Source: Cloacibacillus evryensis DSM 19522 (GTDB lineage: Bacteria > Synergistota > Synergistia > Synergistales > Synergistaceae). From it: a stretch of DNA of 64,000 bases. Below the pieces are notes generated by a model. The model had not been told where the DNA came from, made no database searches, and was given only the letters and a program-made list of their open reading frames with translations. The stretch lies in contig NZ_KK073872.1 of the NCBI RefSeq assembly GCF_000585335.1, forward strand, positions 3,339,283 through 3,403,282, given 5' to 3'. Shown here one piece after another: positions 1 to 8,730 of this stretch. How positions within the stretch are numbered: position 1 is the stretch's first letter; every line of letters starts with the position of its first letter. The position numbers and the translations under genes were made by a program.

Positions 1-1653
1 TCAAAGGAGGAATGGCTTCGCCTATTGGAAGACAAGACGGTCTTCACGCCGGACGCCTTTGCCGTCATGAAGCGCATGAAAGATATGGGCGGAATGGCGA
101 CCTGTACGGAACTGAGCAAAAAGTATGGAAGAAAGACCAATTTTTACAATAGTATCTCCGCTAGCCTCGCTAAGCGGGTGGCGAAGGCTACAAATTGTCC
201 CGTGCTGGAAAGAGACAACTGGGGGTCCAAATGGTGGCCGATTCTTTTCGTCGGGCAGTATGCAAAGAAAGAAACCGACGGAAGCTATATATGGAAGCTT
301 CGCCGCGAGCTGTCTGAAGCGCTGGACCTTGTCGACCTGAGCGATATCCCCCTTTTTGCCGCTGACGAACGAACCTTAAAACATCAATATTGGTGGCTCA
401 CCGCCAACCCCCGGATTTGGAGCTTTAGCCAGATCCGTGTCGGTGAGGAACAGAGCTACACGATACGTAATGAAAACGGCAACAAACGGAGGATCTTCCA
501 AAATTTCCTCGACGCGAGAGCCGGGGATATCGTCATCGGTTATGAATCCACTCCTGTAAAGCAGATAACGGCCCTTTGTAAAATTTCAAGAGAGAGCGAC
601 GGTCAGACCATCCTTCTTGAAAAGACGGAGAGCCTGATTTCTCCTGTGGATTACTCTGCGCTGAAAAACATCGAAGAATTACAGGAATCGGAGTACTTTG
701 TCAATCCGCAGGGAAGCCTGTTCAAGCTTACGGAGCGGGAATATAACATCATAATGGACGAGGTCAGAGACGCGAATCCGCTGGCCGGAGACGAAGAGCC
801 TCCCGTATATGGCAAAGATGATTTCATTGACGAGGTATATATGGACGAAGCCCAATACGACTCTTTGGTCATGTTGCTGAAACGAAAAAAGAACATTATT
901 TTGCAGGGACCTCCGGGGGTGGGCAAGACCTTTGCCGCAAAGCGCCTCGCCTATTCGATTCTGGGGAAAAAAGATGATCGGAAGGTTGAATTTATACAGT
1001 TCCACCAGAATTATTCGTATGAAGATTTCATGATGGGGTACAAGCCGCAGGGCGAGAACTTTGAGCTTAAGTACGGCGTATTCTATAAATTCTGCCAGCG
1101 AGCCGAAAATAACCCCGACGATAAATTCTTCTTTATTATCGACGAAATCAACAGAGGCAACATGAGCAAAATTTTCGGGGAGCTCCTGATGCTCATAGAA
1201 GACGGATACAGGGGGAAAAAGATAATCCTGGCGTACAGCGGCATGCCGTTCGCCGTGCCGGAGAATTTATATATTATCGGGATGATGAATACGGCTGACA
1301 GAAGCCTTGCGCTGATCGATTATGCCCTGCGCCGCCGGTTTAGCTTTTTTGCCTTTTCTCCCGCGTTCGAGAGCGAAGGATTCAAAAAATATCAAAAAAG
1401 ACTCGGCAGCGATGTTTTTGATGAATTGATAGGAAAGATAAAAAAATTAAATAAAGCGATTACGGAAGATCCCGTTCTTGGGGAGGGTTTTCAGATCGGC
1501 CACAGCTATTTCTGTGAGCTGTCTTGTCCCGAAGAGAGAATCGCCGAAATAATAGAATATGATATCTTGCCGACCATATCGGAATACTGGTTCGATGATA
1601 TAGAGAAAATCGAAAATTGGAGAAAAGAATTGCACGGTATTCTTGATGGTTGA
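1..1653 (+). CDS. mcrB: McrB-like restriction GTPase with EVE domain, 5' partial
   Basis: The reading frame is open from base 1, so the N terminus lies outside the window; the in-frame TTG at 25 is not needed as a start. Numbering from base 1, an EVE (PUA/YTH-like) domain opening with YWWL spans about residues 130-250; such domains read modified bases. A McrB-type AAA+ motor follows: Walker A GPPGVGKT at 303-310, Walker B ending in DE at 381-382, and the McrB signature MMNTADRS around 429-436 followed by LRRRFSF. McrB proteins use GTP to translocate on modified DNA and drive the McrC nuclease. The downstream mcrC overlaps its stop, so the two are translationally coupled. The family call is firm; that the EVE domain sets modified-base specificity is inference. 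Confidence 0.9.
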   Translation, partial: SKEEWLRLLEDKTVFTPDAFAVMKRMKDMGGMATCTELSKKYGRKTNFYNSISASLAKRVAKATNCPVLERDNWGSKWWPILFVGQYAKKETDGSYIWKLRRELSEALDLVDLSDIPLFAADERTLKHQYWWLTANPRIWSFSQIRVGEEQSYTIRNENGNKRRIFQNFLDARAGDIVIGYESTPVKQITALCKISRESDGQTILLEKTESLISPVDYSALKNIEELQESEYFVNPQGSLFKLTEREYNIIMDEVRDANPLAGDEEPPVYGKDDFIDEVYMDEAQYDSLVMLLKRKKNIILQGPPGVGKTFAAKRLAYSILGKKDDRKVEFIQFHQNYSYEDFMMGYKPQGENFELKYGVFYKFCQRAENNPDDKFFFIIDEINRGNMSKIFGELLMLIEDGYRGKKIILAYSGMPFAVPENLYIIGMMNTADRSLALIDYALRRRFSFFAFSPAFESEGFKKYQKRLGSDVFDELIGKIKKLNKAITEDPVLGEGFQIGHSYFCELSCPEERIAEIIEYDILPTISEYWFDDIEKIENWRKELHGILDG

Positions 1654-2695
1654 TAACAAGGGAATAATTATCAGGAATATATACTATATGCTTGCCTATG
1701 CATATAAGAACCTGCGGCAGAGAAACTATACTGATATTGCCGCCGAGGGCTTTGAGAACATACAAGACCTGTTCGCCGCGATCCTTGCCGAGGGGATATC
1801 ATCCCAATTGAAATGCGGCCTCACCTTAGACTATGTCAAGTATACGGAAGAGCTCACGGCGCTGCGGGGAAAGCTGGATGTCGTCGGAAGCTGCCGTCTC
1901 AAAAAGAGGCGGGCGGGCAAGTTGTTATGCGAGTATGACGAGCTTTCAGAGAATAATCTTATGAATCAGATACTCAAGACAACGGGATCTCTCCTTATGC
2001 GGTCAAAAGAGGTGACATTGAAAAATAGGGCTGCTTTGAAAAGGGTGATGCAGCCCTTTTCCGATATTGATATGTTGAAAATAGCTGAAATTCAATGGGA
2101 AAGGCTGCGTTACCATAGAAACAATCAAACTTACCGTATGCTGATGAATATGTGCCATTTGTTGTTGAACAACCTGCTCATGTCTGACGACAAGGGCGAG
2201 ATACGGTTTGCGGAATTTATTGACACACAGGCGATGCCGCGTTTGTACGAAAAGTTTATCATGGAATACTACAAAAGACATTTTCCCGAACTTCACGCGC
2301 ATGCGTCGCAGATATCATGGAATACGGATGACGGATACATTGATTTTTTACCAACGATGCAGACGGACGTTTCTCTCTATTACGGCGGTAAATGTCTGAT
2401 CATCGACGCAAAATATTATGGGAACACTATGCAGCAGGCGAGAGGTTTTGACGCCAGGACCCACCATTCCAACAATCTTTACCAAATCTTCTCCTATGTG
2501 AAAAATAAAGATATATCACATAATGGCAGCGTCATGGGCATGATCTTATATGCAAAAGTCGATAAAGAAACGGTCCAGAGGCATGAGTACAATATAGATG
2601 GGAACAGGATAATGATTCGTACTCTGGATTTATCCGGCGAGTTTTTTGCGATTCAGCGTCAATTGAATGAGATAGCAGCTTTGCTTAAGCCGTAG
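1646..2695 (+). CDS. mcrC: McrC-like restriction endonuclease subunit
   Basis: 349-residue McrC-type protein. The C-terminal PD-(D/E)XK nuclease core is visible as TDVSLYY (D241) and IIDAKYY (D254-A-K256), which supplies the metal ligands and catalytic lysine. The N-terminal part matches the McrC domain that plugs into the McrB ring. The ATG at 1646 lies inside the mcrB stop region; a TTG at 1643 in the same frame is an alternative. The overlap of a few bases implies coupling to mcrB, and together they form a type IV modification-dependent restriction system. No frameshift or lost catalytic residue is seen. Confidence 0.88.
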   Translation: MVDNKGIIIRNIYYMLAYAYKNLRQRNYTDIAAEGFENIQDLFAAILAEGISSQLKCGLTLDYVKYTEELTALRGKLDVVGSCRLKKRRAGKLLCEYDELSENNLMNQILKTTGSLLMRSKEVTLKNRAALKRVMQPFSDIDMLKIAEIQWERLRYHRNNQTYRMLMNMCHLLLNNLLMSDDKGEIRFAEFIDTQAMPRLYEKFIMEYYKRHFPELHAHASQISWNTDDGYIDFLPTMQTDVSLYYGGKCLIIDAKYYGNTMQQARGFDARTHHSNNLYQIFSYVKNKDISHNGSVMGMILYAKVDKETVQRHEYNIDGNRIMIRTLDLSGEFFAIQRQLNEIAALLKP

Positions 2696-2838
2696 TTCTT
2701 CACAAAAATATTTTATATGCACCGAAAAAAGCCTTGAAATGTGATATATTCATCCATGTGCCGCTTTCTTTGGCAGCGGGCGGTTTGAATCATATGGATG
2801 CGGCGTGCGGCGGCCTCGTCTTGGAGGTAATTAATTTT

Positions 2839-3747
2839 ATGACTTTAAACAACTATTGGCGCGGGGCCGGGCTGGCGCTCTTTGCGGCGGCCTGCTGGGG
2901 GCTTATCAGCCCGATCGCGAAGGTGCTGTCGGCGGCGGGGATGGACCTGATGTCCGTAATGGTCTTCCGTTCGCTCTTCACGATGACCTCCGTGGGCGTC
3001 GGACTTCTTGTGATGGGAAAGTTCGACGTCTTCCGCGTCGACCGCGAAACGCTGCGTTTCTACCTTATCTCCGGCATTCTCTCCGTCGCCTTTTCCGGCG
3101 GCGGTTTTCTCACGTCGCTCGAATACCTCACCGTCGCCGAGGCTCTTGTCATACACTATACCTTCCCGCTCGCGGCGATCATCGGCTCGCTCTTCATCAC
3201 ACGCGAGAGGCCGACCCTTCTGCAGACGGCCGCGGGGCTTCTGATCGTCGCTGGCGTCTATATCGGCATGGGCGGAAGCGTCGAGGCGATGAAGACGATC
3301 TCGCTGCCGGGCCTTCTCTGGGGCCTGCTCGCCGTATTCGGCATGGCGGGACAGGCGCTCGCCGCGCGCCGCTTCTCGCTCTCACATAAGATGAACGAAT
3401 TCGGCCTGCTGTTCTATTCAAACGTGTTCGGGGTCGTGCTGCTGTTTCTCTTTAAAACCTTTTACTACGGCTGGGACGACCTCTGCTGTCTCACCGTGCC
3501 GCTGTTCTCGATCATGACCCTGCAGGCTATAACCGGCAGCCTGCTTGCCTACGGATCGTTCTTTGCGGCGCTGAAATATATCCCCGCGGCGGTGGCGAGC
3601 CTGCTCTGTACGCTCGAAATAGTCGTCGCCGTCGGCTTGACGGCGCTATTCGTCGATCAGATCCCTTCGGCCCACGAAATCGCCGGCTGCCTGCTGATAC
3701 TGGTCGCGATAGTCTGCACCTCGATGCCGCCGCGGAAACGGAGTTAA
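2839..3747 (+). CDS. EamA/DMT family transporter
   Basis: 302-residue inner-membrane protein with about ten hydrophobic segments and two EamA-type halves (for example the helix with ACWGLISPIAK near the N terminus and the repeat at GMAGQALAARRFS). The family exports or imports metabolites and amino acids; the substrate cannot be read from sequence. I place the start at the ATG at 2839, which gives a standard DMT N terminus (MTLNNYWRG) and has a GGAGG-type ribosome site at 2823-2827; the frame is open further upstream, but that extension is not typical of the family. It is a single gene with no obvious partner. Confidence 0.85.
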   Translation: MTLNNYWRGAGLALFAAACWGLISPIAKVLSAAGMDLMSVMVFRSLFTMTSVGVGLLVMGKFDVFRVDRETLRFYLISGILSVAFSGGGFLTSLEYLTVAEALVIHYTFPLAAIIGSLFITRERPTLLQTAAGLLIVAGVYIGMGGSVEAMKTISLPGLLWGLLAVFGMAGQALAARRFSLSHKMNEFGLLFYSNVFGVVLLFLFKTFYYGWDDLCCLTVPLFSIMTLQAITGSLLAYGSFFAALKYIPAAVASLLCTLEIVVAVGLTALFVDQIPSAHEIAGCLLILVAIVCTSMPPRKRS

Positions 3748-3857
3748 TGTGCATTGTGATATTGATGGCTGCCATTTGCATTGCACTTGAGATCTATGCG
3801 ATCGCGCAGAAGCAAGCGAAGCCGAATAGGATGAATGAGATGTATAAAAATACATAA
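3747..3857 (+). CDS. possible 36-residue membrane microprotein
   Basis: A short frame whose ATG overlaps the stop of the EamA transporter by one base (TAATG), which would allow translational re-initiation. It encodes one hydrophobic stretch (MCIVILMAAICIALEIYAI) and a basic tail. Nothing beyond the overlap and the hydrophobicity supports it, and no ribosome site of its own is evident. It may be chance. Confidence 0.25.
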   Translation: MCIVILMAAICIALEIYAIAQKQAKPNRMNEMYKNT

Positions 3858-3974
3858 TTATCAGAGGTGGCTCCGACATAGGCAAAATAAAATCCTATCC
3901 ATAATAGAACAAAAGATATTTTCAAAAAGTTTTTTCTAGTTATTTTCATTAGCTATTACCTCCATTTTCTGGTG

Positions 3975-5525
3975 TCATGCAAGAAACCATACAATTAGTC
4001 CGACGAAAATAAGATTTAACATGCAATACCTGATGGTTTTTGATAGAATTAGACTTTCTTTACCAGTCATACCTACATTAGCGGCTCCCATCATAATTGT
4101 AGATGGAGCCATCGCTACTCCAAGCGAACCGCCTACTGATTGGGCTGCAGCCATTAAAACAGCGTTCTTTCCAAGTAATATCGCTGTTTCATACTGAAGC
4201 GCTCCGAACATGATGTTTGAGTTGGTATTACTTCCCGTAATGAATGTGCCTAAATTACCGATAAAAGGTGATGCCAATGGATAATAGTTTCCAAATGCAG
4301 AGGCCACACCTTTAGCAATTAAATTAGTCATACCAGAGTCACTCATTACTAACGCCATCATCACCATTGTTGAAATACCAACACTTGTGGGGATACATTT
4401 TTGTGTTGTCTTAATGATTGCATATTTGAAAAGTTCATGAGGATTCATAGACGTTACATAACGTGAATATACAAAGTACCCTAGAAATGCGGATAAAAAT
4501 AGGATTGGTGCAGGATGCGAGAAAAATTTTATCTTGGAGTATCCTATCGTGCCTTCTACAATATAACCAAGTGCGGTCTGTGTTTGAGGATAGTCTAACC
4601 CCCAATAATAACCTGATAGACATGTTTTTACGACAGGGATTTGTGTGACGACGGACATAAAAATTAAAGCAAGATATGGTGCTGATGCTATATAAAAAGA
4701 CATATTTCCTTGAAAAAAACCTTTTGGTTGTATTTCTTTTTTAGTTTTTCTGTGTAAATATGCCCATATAGCAATTATTGCACACCCTCCAGCGGCAGCC
4801 ATTAAAGACGCTAATTGTGGGGTCCCGATGAAGTTCATTAACCAAAGTAAGAGAGACATTGTTGTGGCCGCGCTGACAATTGGCAAAATGCTTTTCTTTA
4901 ACCCTTTTTTACCCTCGTATATGTGGGCAACCTCAAGCCCTGTAGCTAGAATCGGAATAGCAAACGATAACGCCATACAAGGGCCAATAATCTCGCCTGG
5001 TATTTTGGTGACTAGCTGTATCGAATTATAAGAGGAGCCCATTGATCCAAAAGAGATCGCCCAAGAATGGCCGATTAGGCAAGTTGCGACGGCAGTAAGC
5101 GGCTCAAACCCTATCGCCACCATGATCGGAGCGACTATAGCGACCGGGACTCCAAAACCGGCAAGTCCTTGCAGCAACGAGGTGAAACACCATGCTAATA
5201 ATAGACATTGGATTAATCTGTCATTTGAAATATTGCGGATGGTTTGGCCGATGACATTTATTGCCCCGGCCTTATCTGCAATATTAAATAAAAAAATTGC
5301 ACCCCAAATTATAAGCAAGACATATAATGATAAGCTCAACCCTTTGCAGTTTGCAAAAGCAACAAGTCGAACATCAGCACCGAAAAAACAGTAGGCAGTA
5401 ATAACCGCGATAAGAAGGGCTATTGAGCCAACACGTGAAGTTTTCCATTTGAGCAAAAGGATTCCAACTAATAAAACTACCACAGGTGATATTGCTAATA
5501 TCCAGTTTTCAATGCTTAATGGCAT
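3975..5525 (-). CDS. L-lactate permease family (LctP) transporter
   Basis: 516-residue polytopic membrane protein of the LctP family, with the characteristic glycine-rich stretches LQGLAGFGVPVAIVAPI and FIGNLGTFITGSNTNSN. These carriers move lactate, glycolate or related 2-hydroxy acids with protons. It is the last gene of the minus-strand cluster with an amidohydrolase and a TRAP-TAXI system, but a hairpin with a T-rich tail separates it from the permease gene, so it may also be transcribed separately. Substrate assignment rests on family only. Confidence 0.85.
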   Translation of the reverse strand: MPLSIENWILAISPVVVLLVGILLLKWKTSRVGSIALLIAVITAYCFFGADVRLVAFANCKGLSLSLYVLLIIWGAIFLFNIADKAGAINVIGQTIRNISNDRLIQCLLLAWCFTSLLQGLAGFGVPVAIVAPIMVAIGFEPLTAVATCLIGHSWAISFGSMGSSYNSIQLVTKIPGEIIGPCMALSFAIPILATGLEVAHIYEGKKGLKKSILPIVSAATTMSLLLWLMNFIGTPQLASLMAAAGGCAIIAIWAYLHRKTKKEIQPKGFFQGNMSFYIASAPYLALIFMSVVTQIPVVKTCLSGYYWGLDYPQTQTALGYIVEGTIGYSKIKFFSHPAPILFLSAFLGYFVYSRYVTSMNPHELFKYAIIKTTQKCIPTSVGISTMVMMALVMSDSGMTNLIAKGVASAFGNYYPLASPFIGNLGTFITGSNTNSNIMFGALQYETAILLGKNAVLMAAAQSVGGSLGVAMAPSTIMMGAANVGMTGKESLILSKTIRYCMLNLIFVGLIVWFLA

Positions 5526-5617
5526 ATATATTCATATCCTTTTTGTTGTTTTTGGGTGATATTAAAGGTAAATAAATATGATAACTAAATAGATTTTAGG
5601 ATTTGAAAAATTAAAAA

Positions 5618-5692
5618 GCTCTCGTGCCATAGGCTCCAAAATGCTACAGCTCATATTTTTGTTATAATTCAGAATTTCTTTGGCACGAGAGC
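5618..5692 (-). terminator. long-loop hairpin between TRAP permease and lctP-like gene
   Basis: Perfect 12-bp arms GCTCTCGTGCCA (5618-5629) and TGGCACGAGAGC (5681-5692) with a 51-base loop. On the minus strand the hairpin is followed by a T-rich run (complement of the A-rich 5603-5617), as expected for termination after the TRAP permease gene. The loop is unusually long for an intrinsic terminator. Confidence 0.5.
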
Positions 5693-5702
5693 GTAATTGC
5701 AA

Positions 5703-7559
5703 CTATGCTTTTACTATTTTTCCTCTGTAGCGTCTCGCTCTGAGAATGATGATGGCTAAAATACCTATAGTGCCTATAATGTCAGTATAAGTTTCCGGTA
5801 CTATCAGCAGCATGGCACATATACAACATAACATCCTTTCGGCTATAGATAAGTTCCCCTTGTAATACCCAGTAACAACCATGCCCACTCCAACAATTCC
5901 AAGTAGTGTTGTTGAAAATGTTTGTATGATATTTCCATAATCCCCTATACCTAAAAGACCGGGGTTGTATACAAAAACGAATGGAATTAAGAAAAGAGTA
6001 AGAGCGAGGCGCATACCCTCAAGGCCTGTTTCCCATAGTCCTGTTTTGCATATACCGGCAGCGGTGTAGGAGGCAATAGCGACCGGCGGCGTAATGAGCG
6101 ATATTATAGCAAAATAAAACATGAACATATGTCCAACTAATGGCTGTATATTTAGATTCTCCAAAGCTGGCCCCAACAGAATGGCGCTCATAATATATGC
6201 GGCGGTCGTTGGCATCCCCATACCCATTATTATTATCATCAACATTGCCAGCAGGAGGGCGAAGATAAGGCTTCCTGCGGATGCGGCGGCAATCAATGCA
6301 CTGAACCTCAAACCCAATCCGGTGTAAACAATGACGCCGATCACTATTCCAGCAAGAGCACAGGGAAGCGCTAATCCTACGCAAGATGTGGTCGCTTCAA
6401 CACCCATATCTATTATTTGCTTTATACTTAATCGGCTTTCTTTTCTGATTTGGCACAGAATGATTATTAATAGTGTAGATGCCAATGCTGCAAACATCAA
6501 AGATTTTCCGCTTGCTATGAAATATATCACTGAGAAAATTGGCAAAACCAAATAACAATATTTCTTTATCGATGCAACTAATTCAGCTTTATCGACATGA
6601 GGGTTTTTTATATTATGTTTGTCCGCTTCTAAATGAACGATCCACAAAAGTGAGATCACGTAAAGCAACGCTGGAAGAGACGCGCATTTTGCAATAGTGA
6701 GGTACGGTGTACCAATCATATCCGCCATCACGAAAGCGGTAGCTCCCATTACGGGAGGAATTAAAAGCCCACCTGTTCCACCAACTGCAAACAAAGCTGC
6801 GCTGAATTTAGGGGAGAACTTTGCTTCATTCATCATTGGAAGCATCAATGCGCCTACGGTTGCTGTATTACCCGGGCCGCTTCCGCTGATCATTCCGAAA
6901 AGCCCTGCGGAAATAACGGTTGCCTTTCCAGCTCCGCCCAACGAATTTCTGGTGAGGTATTTTGCACATGAGGCGAATAATGTTCCTGCAGGGGTTGCCG
7001 CGAGGAAGCCGCCAAAAATCATGAAGTAATAGACAGTGCTGACCGTTGTTGCTATGGGACTTGAAAAAATACCACCTGTTGTAAGAAATTGAACTTCAGT
7101 AAATACGTGAAGATCTATACCTGAATGAGTGAAAATGCTTGGGAGGTTAGCACCGAAAAAACCGTATACTAAAAATATTAGGCATACTACATTCATTGAC
7201 CACCCAAGATATCTACGTCCCGTCTCGAAAATTAGGATTACATATAGGATGCATAGCGCAATGTCTAGTGAAAAAATTTCGTCCACATACGGAATCCTTG
7301 AACTTAGCCTAGTCGTGTTTAATGCTATGTAAAGTAATACTCCGATAGAAATAAAATAACCTGATGTATCGATTATAATGTTTATATACCTATTGGATGT
7401 TCCTGAAAAAGGTTTTGCAAGAAATGCGATTGCAAGGGAACATGATAACAGAATGGCCCTCATAAGCATTGCGTCCACTGGTTGGAATGCGCAATATAAC
7501 TGTGCAGTAAGCCAAAATAACCCGGTGGCATATATCAAGTTTTTTCTAGTAAATGCCAT
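5703..7559 (-). CDS. TRAP transporter fused permease (4TM/12TM, TAXI type)
   Basis: 618-residue fusion of the small (DctQ-like) and large (DctM-like) TRAP permease subunits, with many transmembrane helices and typical motifs such as SGSGPGNTATVGALMLPMM, GGLLIPPVMGATAFVMA and MGMGMPTTAAYIM. It forms the membrane part of a sodium-coupled tripartite transporter with the adjacent TAXI binding protein. The ATG at 7559 is chosen because the AAGGAGAGG site lies about 10 bases upstream of it; a TTG nine bases earlier is too close to that site. The substrate is unknown, probably an organic acid or amino-acid derivative given the neighbouring amidohydrolase. Confidence 0.9.
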   Translation of the reverse strand: MAFTRKNLIYATGLFWLTAQLYCAFQPVDAMLMRAILLSCSLAIAFLAKPFSGTSNRYINIIIDTSGYFISIGVLLYIALNTTRLSSRIPYVDEIFSLDIALCILYVILIFETGRRYLGWSMNVVCLIFLVYGFFGANLPSIFTHSGIDLHVFTEVQFLTTGGIFSSPIATTVSTVYYFMIFGGFLAATPAGTLFASCAKYLTRNSLGGAGKATVISAGLFGMISGSGPGNTATVGALMLPMMNEAKFSPKFSAALFAVGGTGGLLIPPVMGATAFVMADMIGTPYLTIAKCASLPALLYVISLLWIVHLEADKHNIKNPHVDKAELVASIKKYCYLVLPIFSVIYFIASGKSLMFAALASTLLIIILCQIRKESRLSIKQIIDMGVEATTSCVGLALPCALAGIVIGVIVYTGLGLRFSALIAAASAGSLIFALLLAMLMIIIMGMGMPTTAAYIMSAILLGPALENLNIQPLVGHMFMFYFAIISLITPPVAIASYTAAGICKTGLWETGLEGMRLALTLFLIPFVFVYNPGLLGIGDYGNIIQTFSTTLLGIVGVGMVVTGYYKGNLSIAERMLCCICAMLLIVPETYTDIIGTIGILAIIILRARRYRGKIVKA

Positions 7560-7622
7560 GATGCCCAAACCTCTCCTTTTTTAATTTAAAAAGTTAATAT
7601 ATCTTTTGATATGGAAAATAAA

Positions 7623-7662
7623 AAGGGATGTTATTTACGCTGAGCCATTTATAACATCCCTT
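7623..7662 (-). terminator. attenuator-like hairpin between binding protein and permease
   Basis: Perfect 12-bp inverted repeat AAGGGATGTTAT (7623-7634) and ATAACATCCCTT (7651-7662), followed on the minus strand by a T-rich run. It lies between the TAXI binding-protein gene and the permease gene. A partial terminator here would give more binding protein than permease, as is common for transport operons. Confidence 0.65.
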
Positions 7663-7682
7663 AAAGACAATATTTTTATTCT

Positions 7683-8678
7683 TTATTTAATCTGACTTAT
7701 TTCCTTGAAATACATTACTGCTCCTGGATGAAGAGGAACACCGCCTAGAAATTCGGGAGATGCGGCTTTTTTGAGATCAAAATCATTAAATGATTTGTGA
7801 CCTTTTGTCAGATCCTCTTTGTGTTCCATAATCGATTTTGTGATCTTATAAGCAGTCTCGTCATCCATACTGGAATGTACGATGAGCATAGTCGAAGCCA
7901 TGACGGAAGGGATAGCTTGATCTTGATTTTTGAATACACCTGCTGGAAGTTTATCCGGGACTAGTCCATACTTTGTCTCCATAAGCTTCTGCTGTTCTGG
8001 GACTAATCCAAGGAATTTCATTTTCCCGGTCAATGCGATTTCGGAAACTACGGGATGACCTTTATTAACGAACAGAACAAAAGCATCGCAACGCCCATCC
8101 TTAAAAGCGTTTATGATATTTTCTGTATCCGTGAATTCAACAGAACCGCCCCATTTCTTTATATCATCATAACCAACTTCACCGCATTCTAGCAAACGCG
8201 ATGTTAGCAATTCTGCACCAGAGCCCTTTGCCTGGGTATATAGACGAATTTTAGCGTTGGCTTTTAGCAATTCTTCCCATGTTTTATACGGAAGATCTCC
8301 TCTTACCATAACTCCCGCGTAATATCTGTCCATATTACCCAAAAGACATCTTATATTTTTGCTTTTTTGAAACCCTGAAATCCCTCTCATGGCTGCTGCA
8401 CAGTCAACATTCAATGGCAACGCTAATTCCATCTTTTCATTTTTTTCTATAAGTTTGACATTTCCTACAGACCCCGCAAGCGGTACCGCTTCTGCCACAA
8501 TACCCCCAGTATATTTTGTCACGATATCTGCAGCAGTCGCTCCCTGTACGTAATTAGAGGTACCAAGTCTATTAGAACCCACTCTAATGCGTTTTTCGGC
8601 AAAAGCTTGACTGCTAATTGTAATAAGAGCAAAGGTTAACATTGTTATGATACTAATAAGCTTACTCCATTTTTTCAT
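7683..8678 (-). CDS. TAXI family TRAP transporter solute-binding protein
   Basis: 331 residues with an N-terminal signal peptide (basic MKKWSK, hydrophobic core, cleavage near SSQAFA-EKR). The mature part opens with RIRVGSNRLGTSNYVQGATAADIV, the usual TAXI opening. It would capture the solute outside the membrane and deliver it to the fused permease encoded next. A good GGAGG site lies 8 bases before the ATG. It is co-directional with the upstream amidohydrolase and separated from the permease by an attenuator-like hairpin. Confidence 0.9.
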   Translation of the reverse strand: MKKWSKLISIITMLTFALITISSQAFAEKRIRVGSNRLGTSNYVQGATAADIVTKYTGGIVAEAVPLAGSVGNVKLIEKNEKMELALPLNVDCAAAMRGISGFQKSKNIRCLLGNMDRYYAGVMVRGDLPYKTWEELLKANAKIRLYTQAKGSGAELLTSRLLECGEVGYDDIKKWGGSVEFTDTENIINAFKDGRCDAFVLFVNKGHPVVSEIALTGKMKFLGLVPEQQKLMETKYGLVPDKLPAGVFKNQDQAIPSVMASTMLIVHSSMDDETAYKITKSIMEHKEDLTKGHKSFNDFDLKKAASPEFLGGVPLHPGAVMYFKEISQIK

Positions 8679-8730
8679 TTATATGCCCTCCTCGGTCCAA
8701 TATAAGAATGTAATATTTATTCTGGATATA

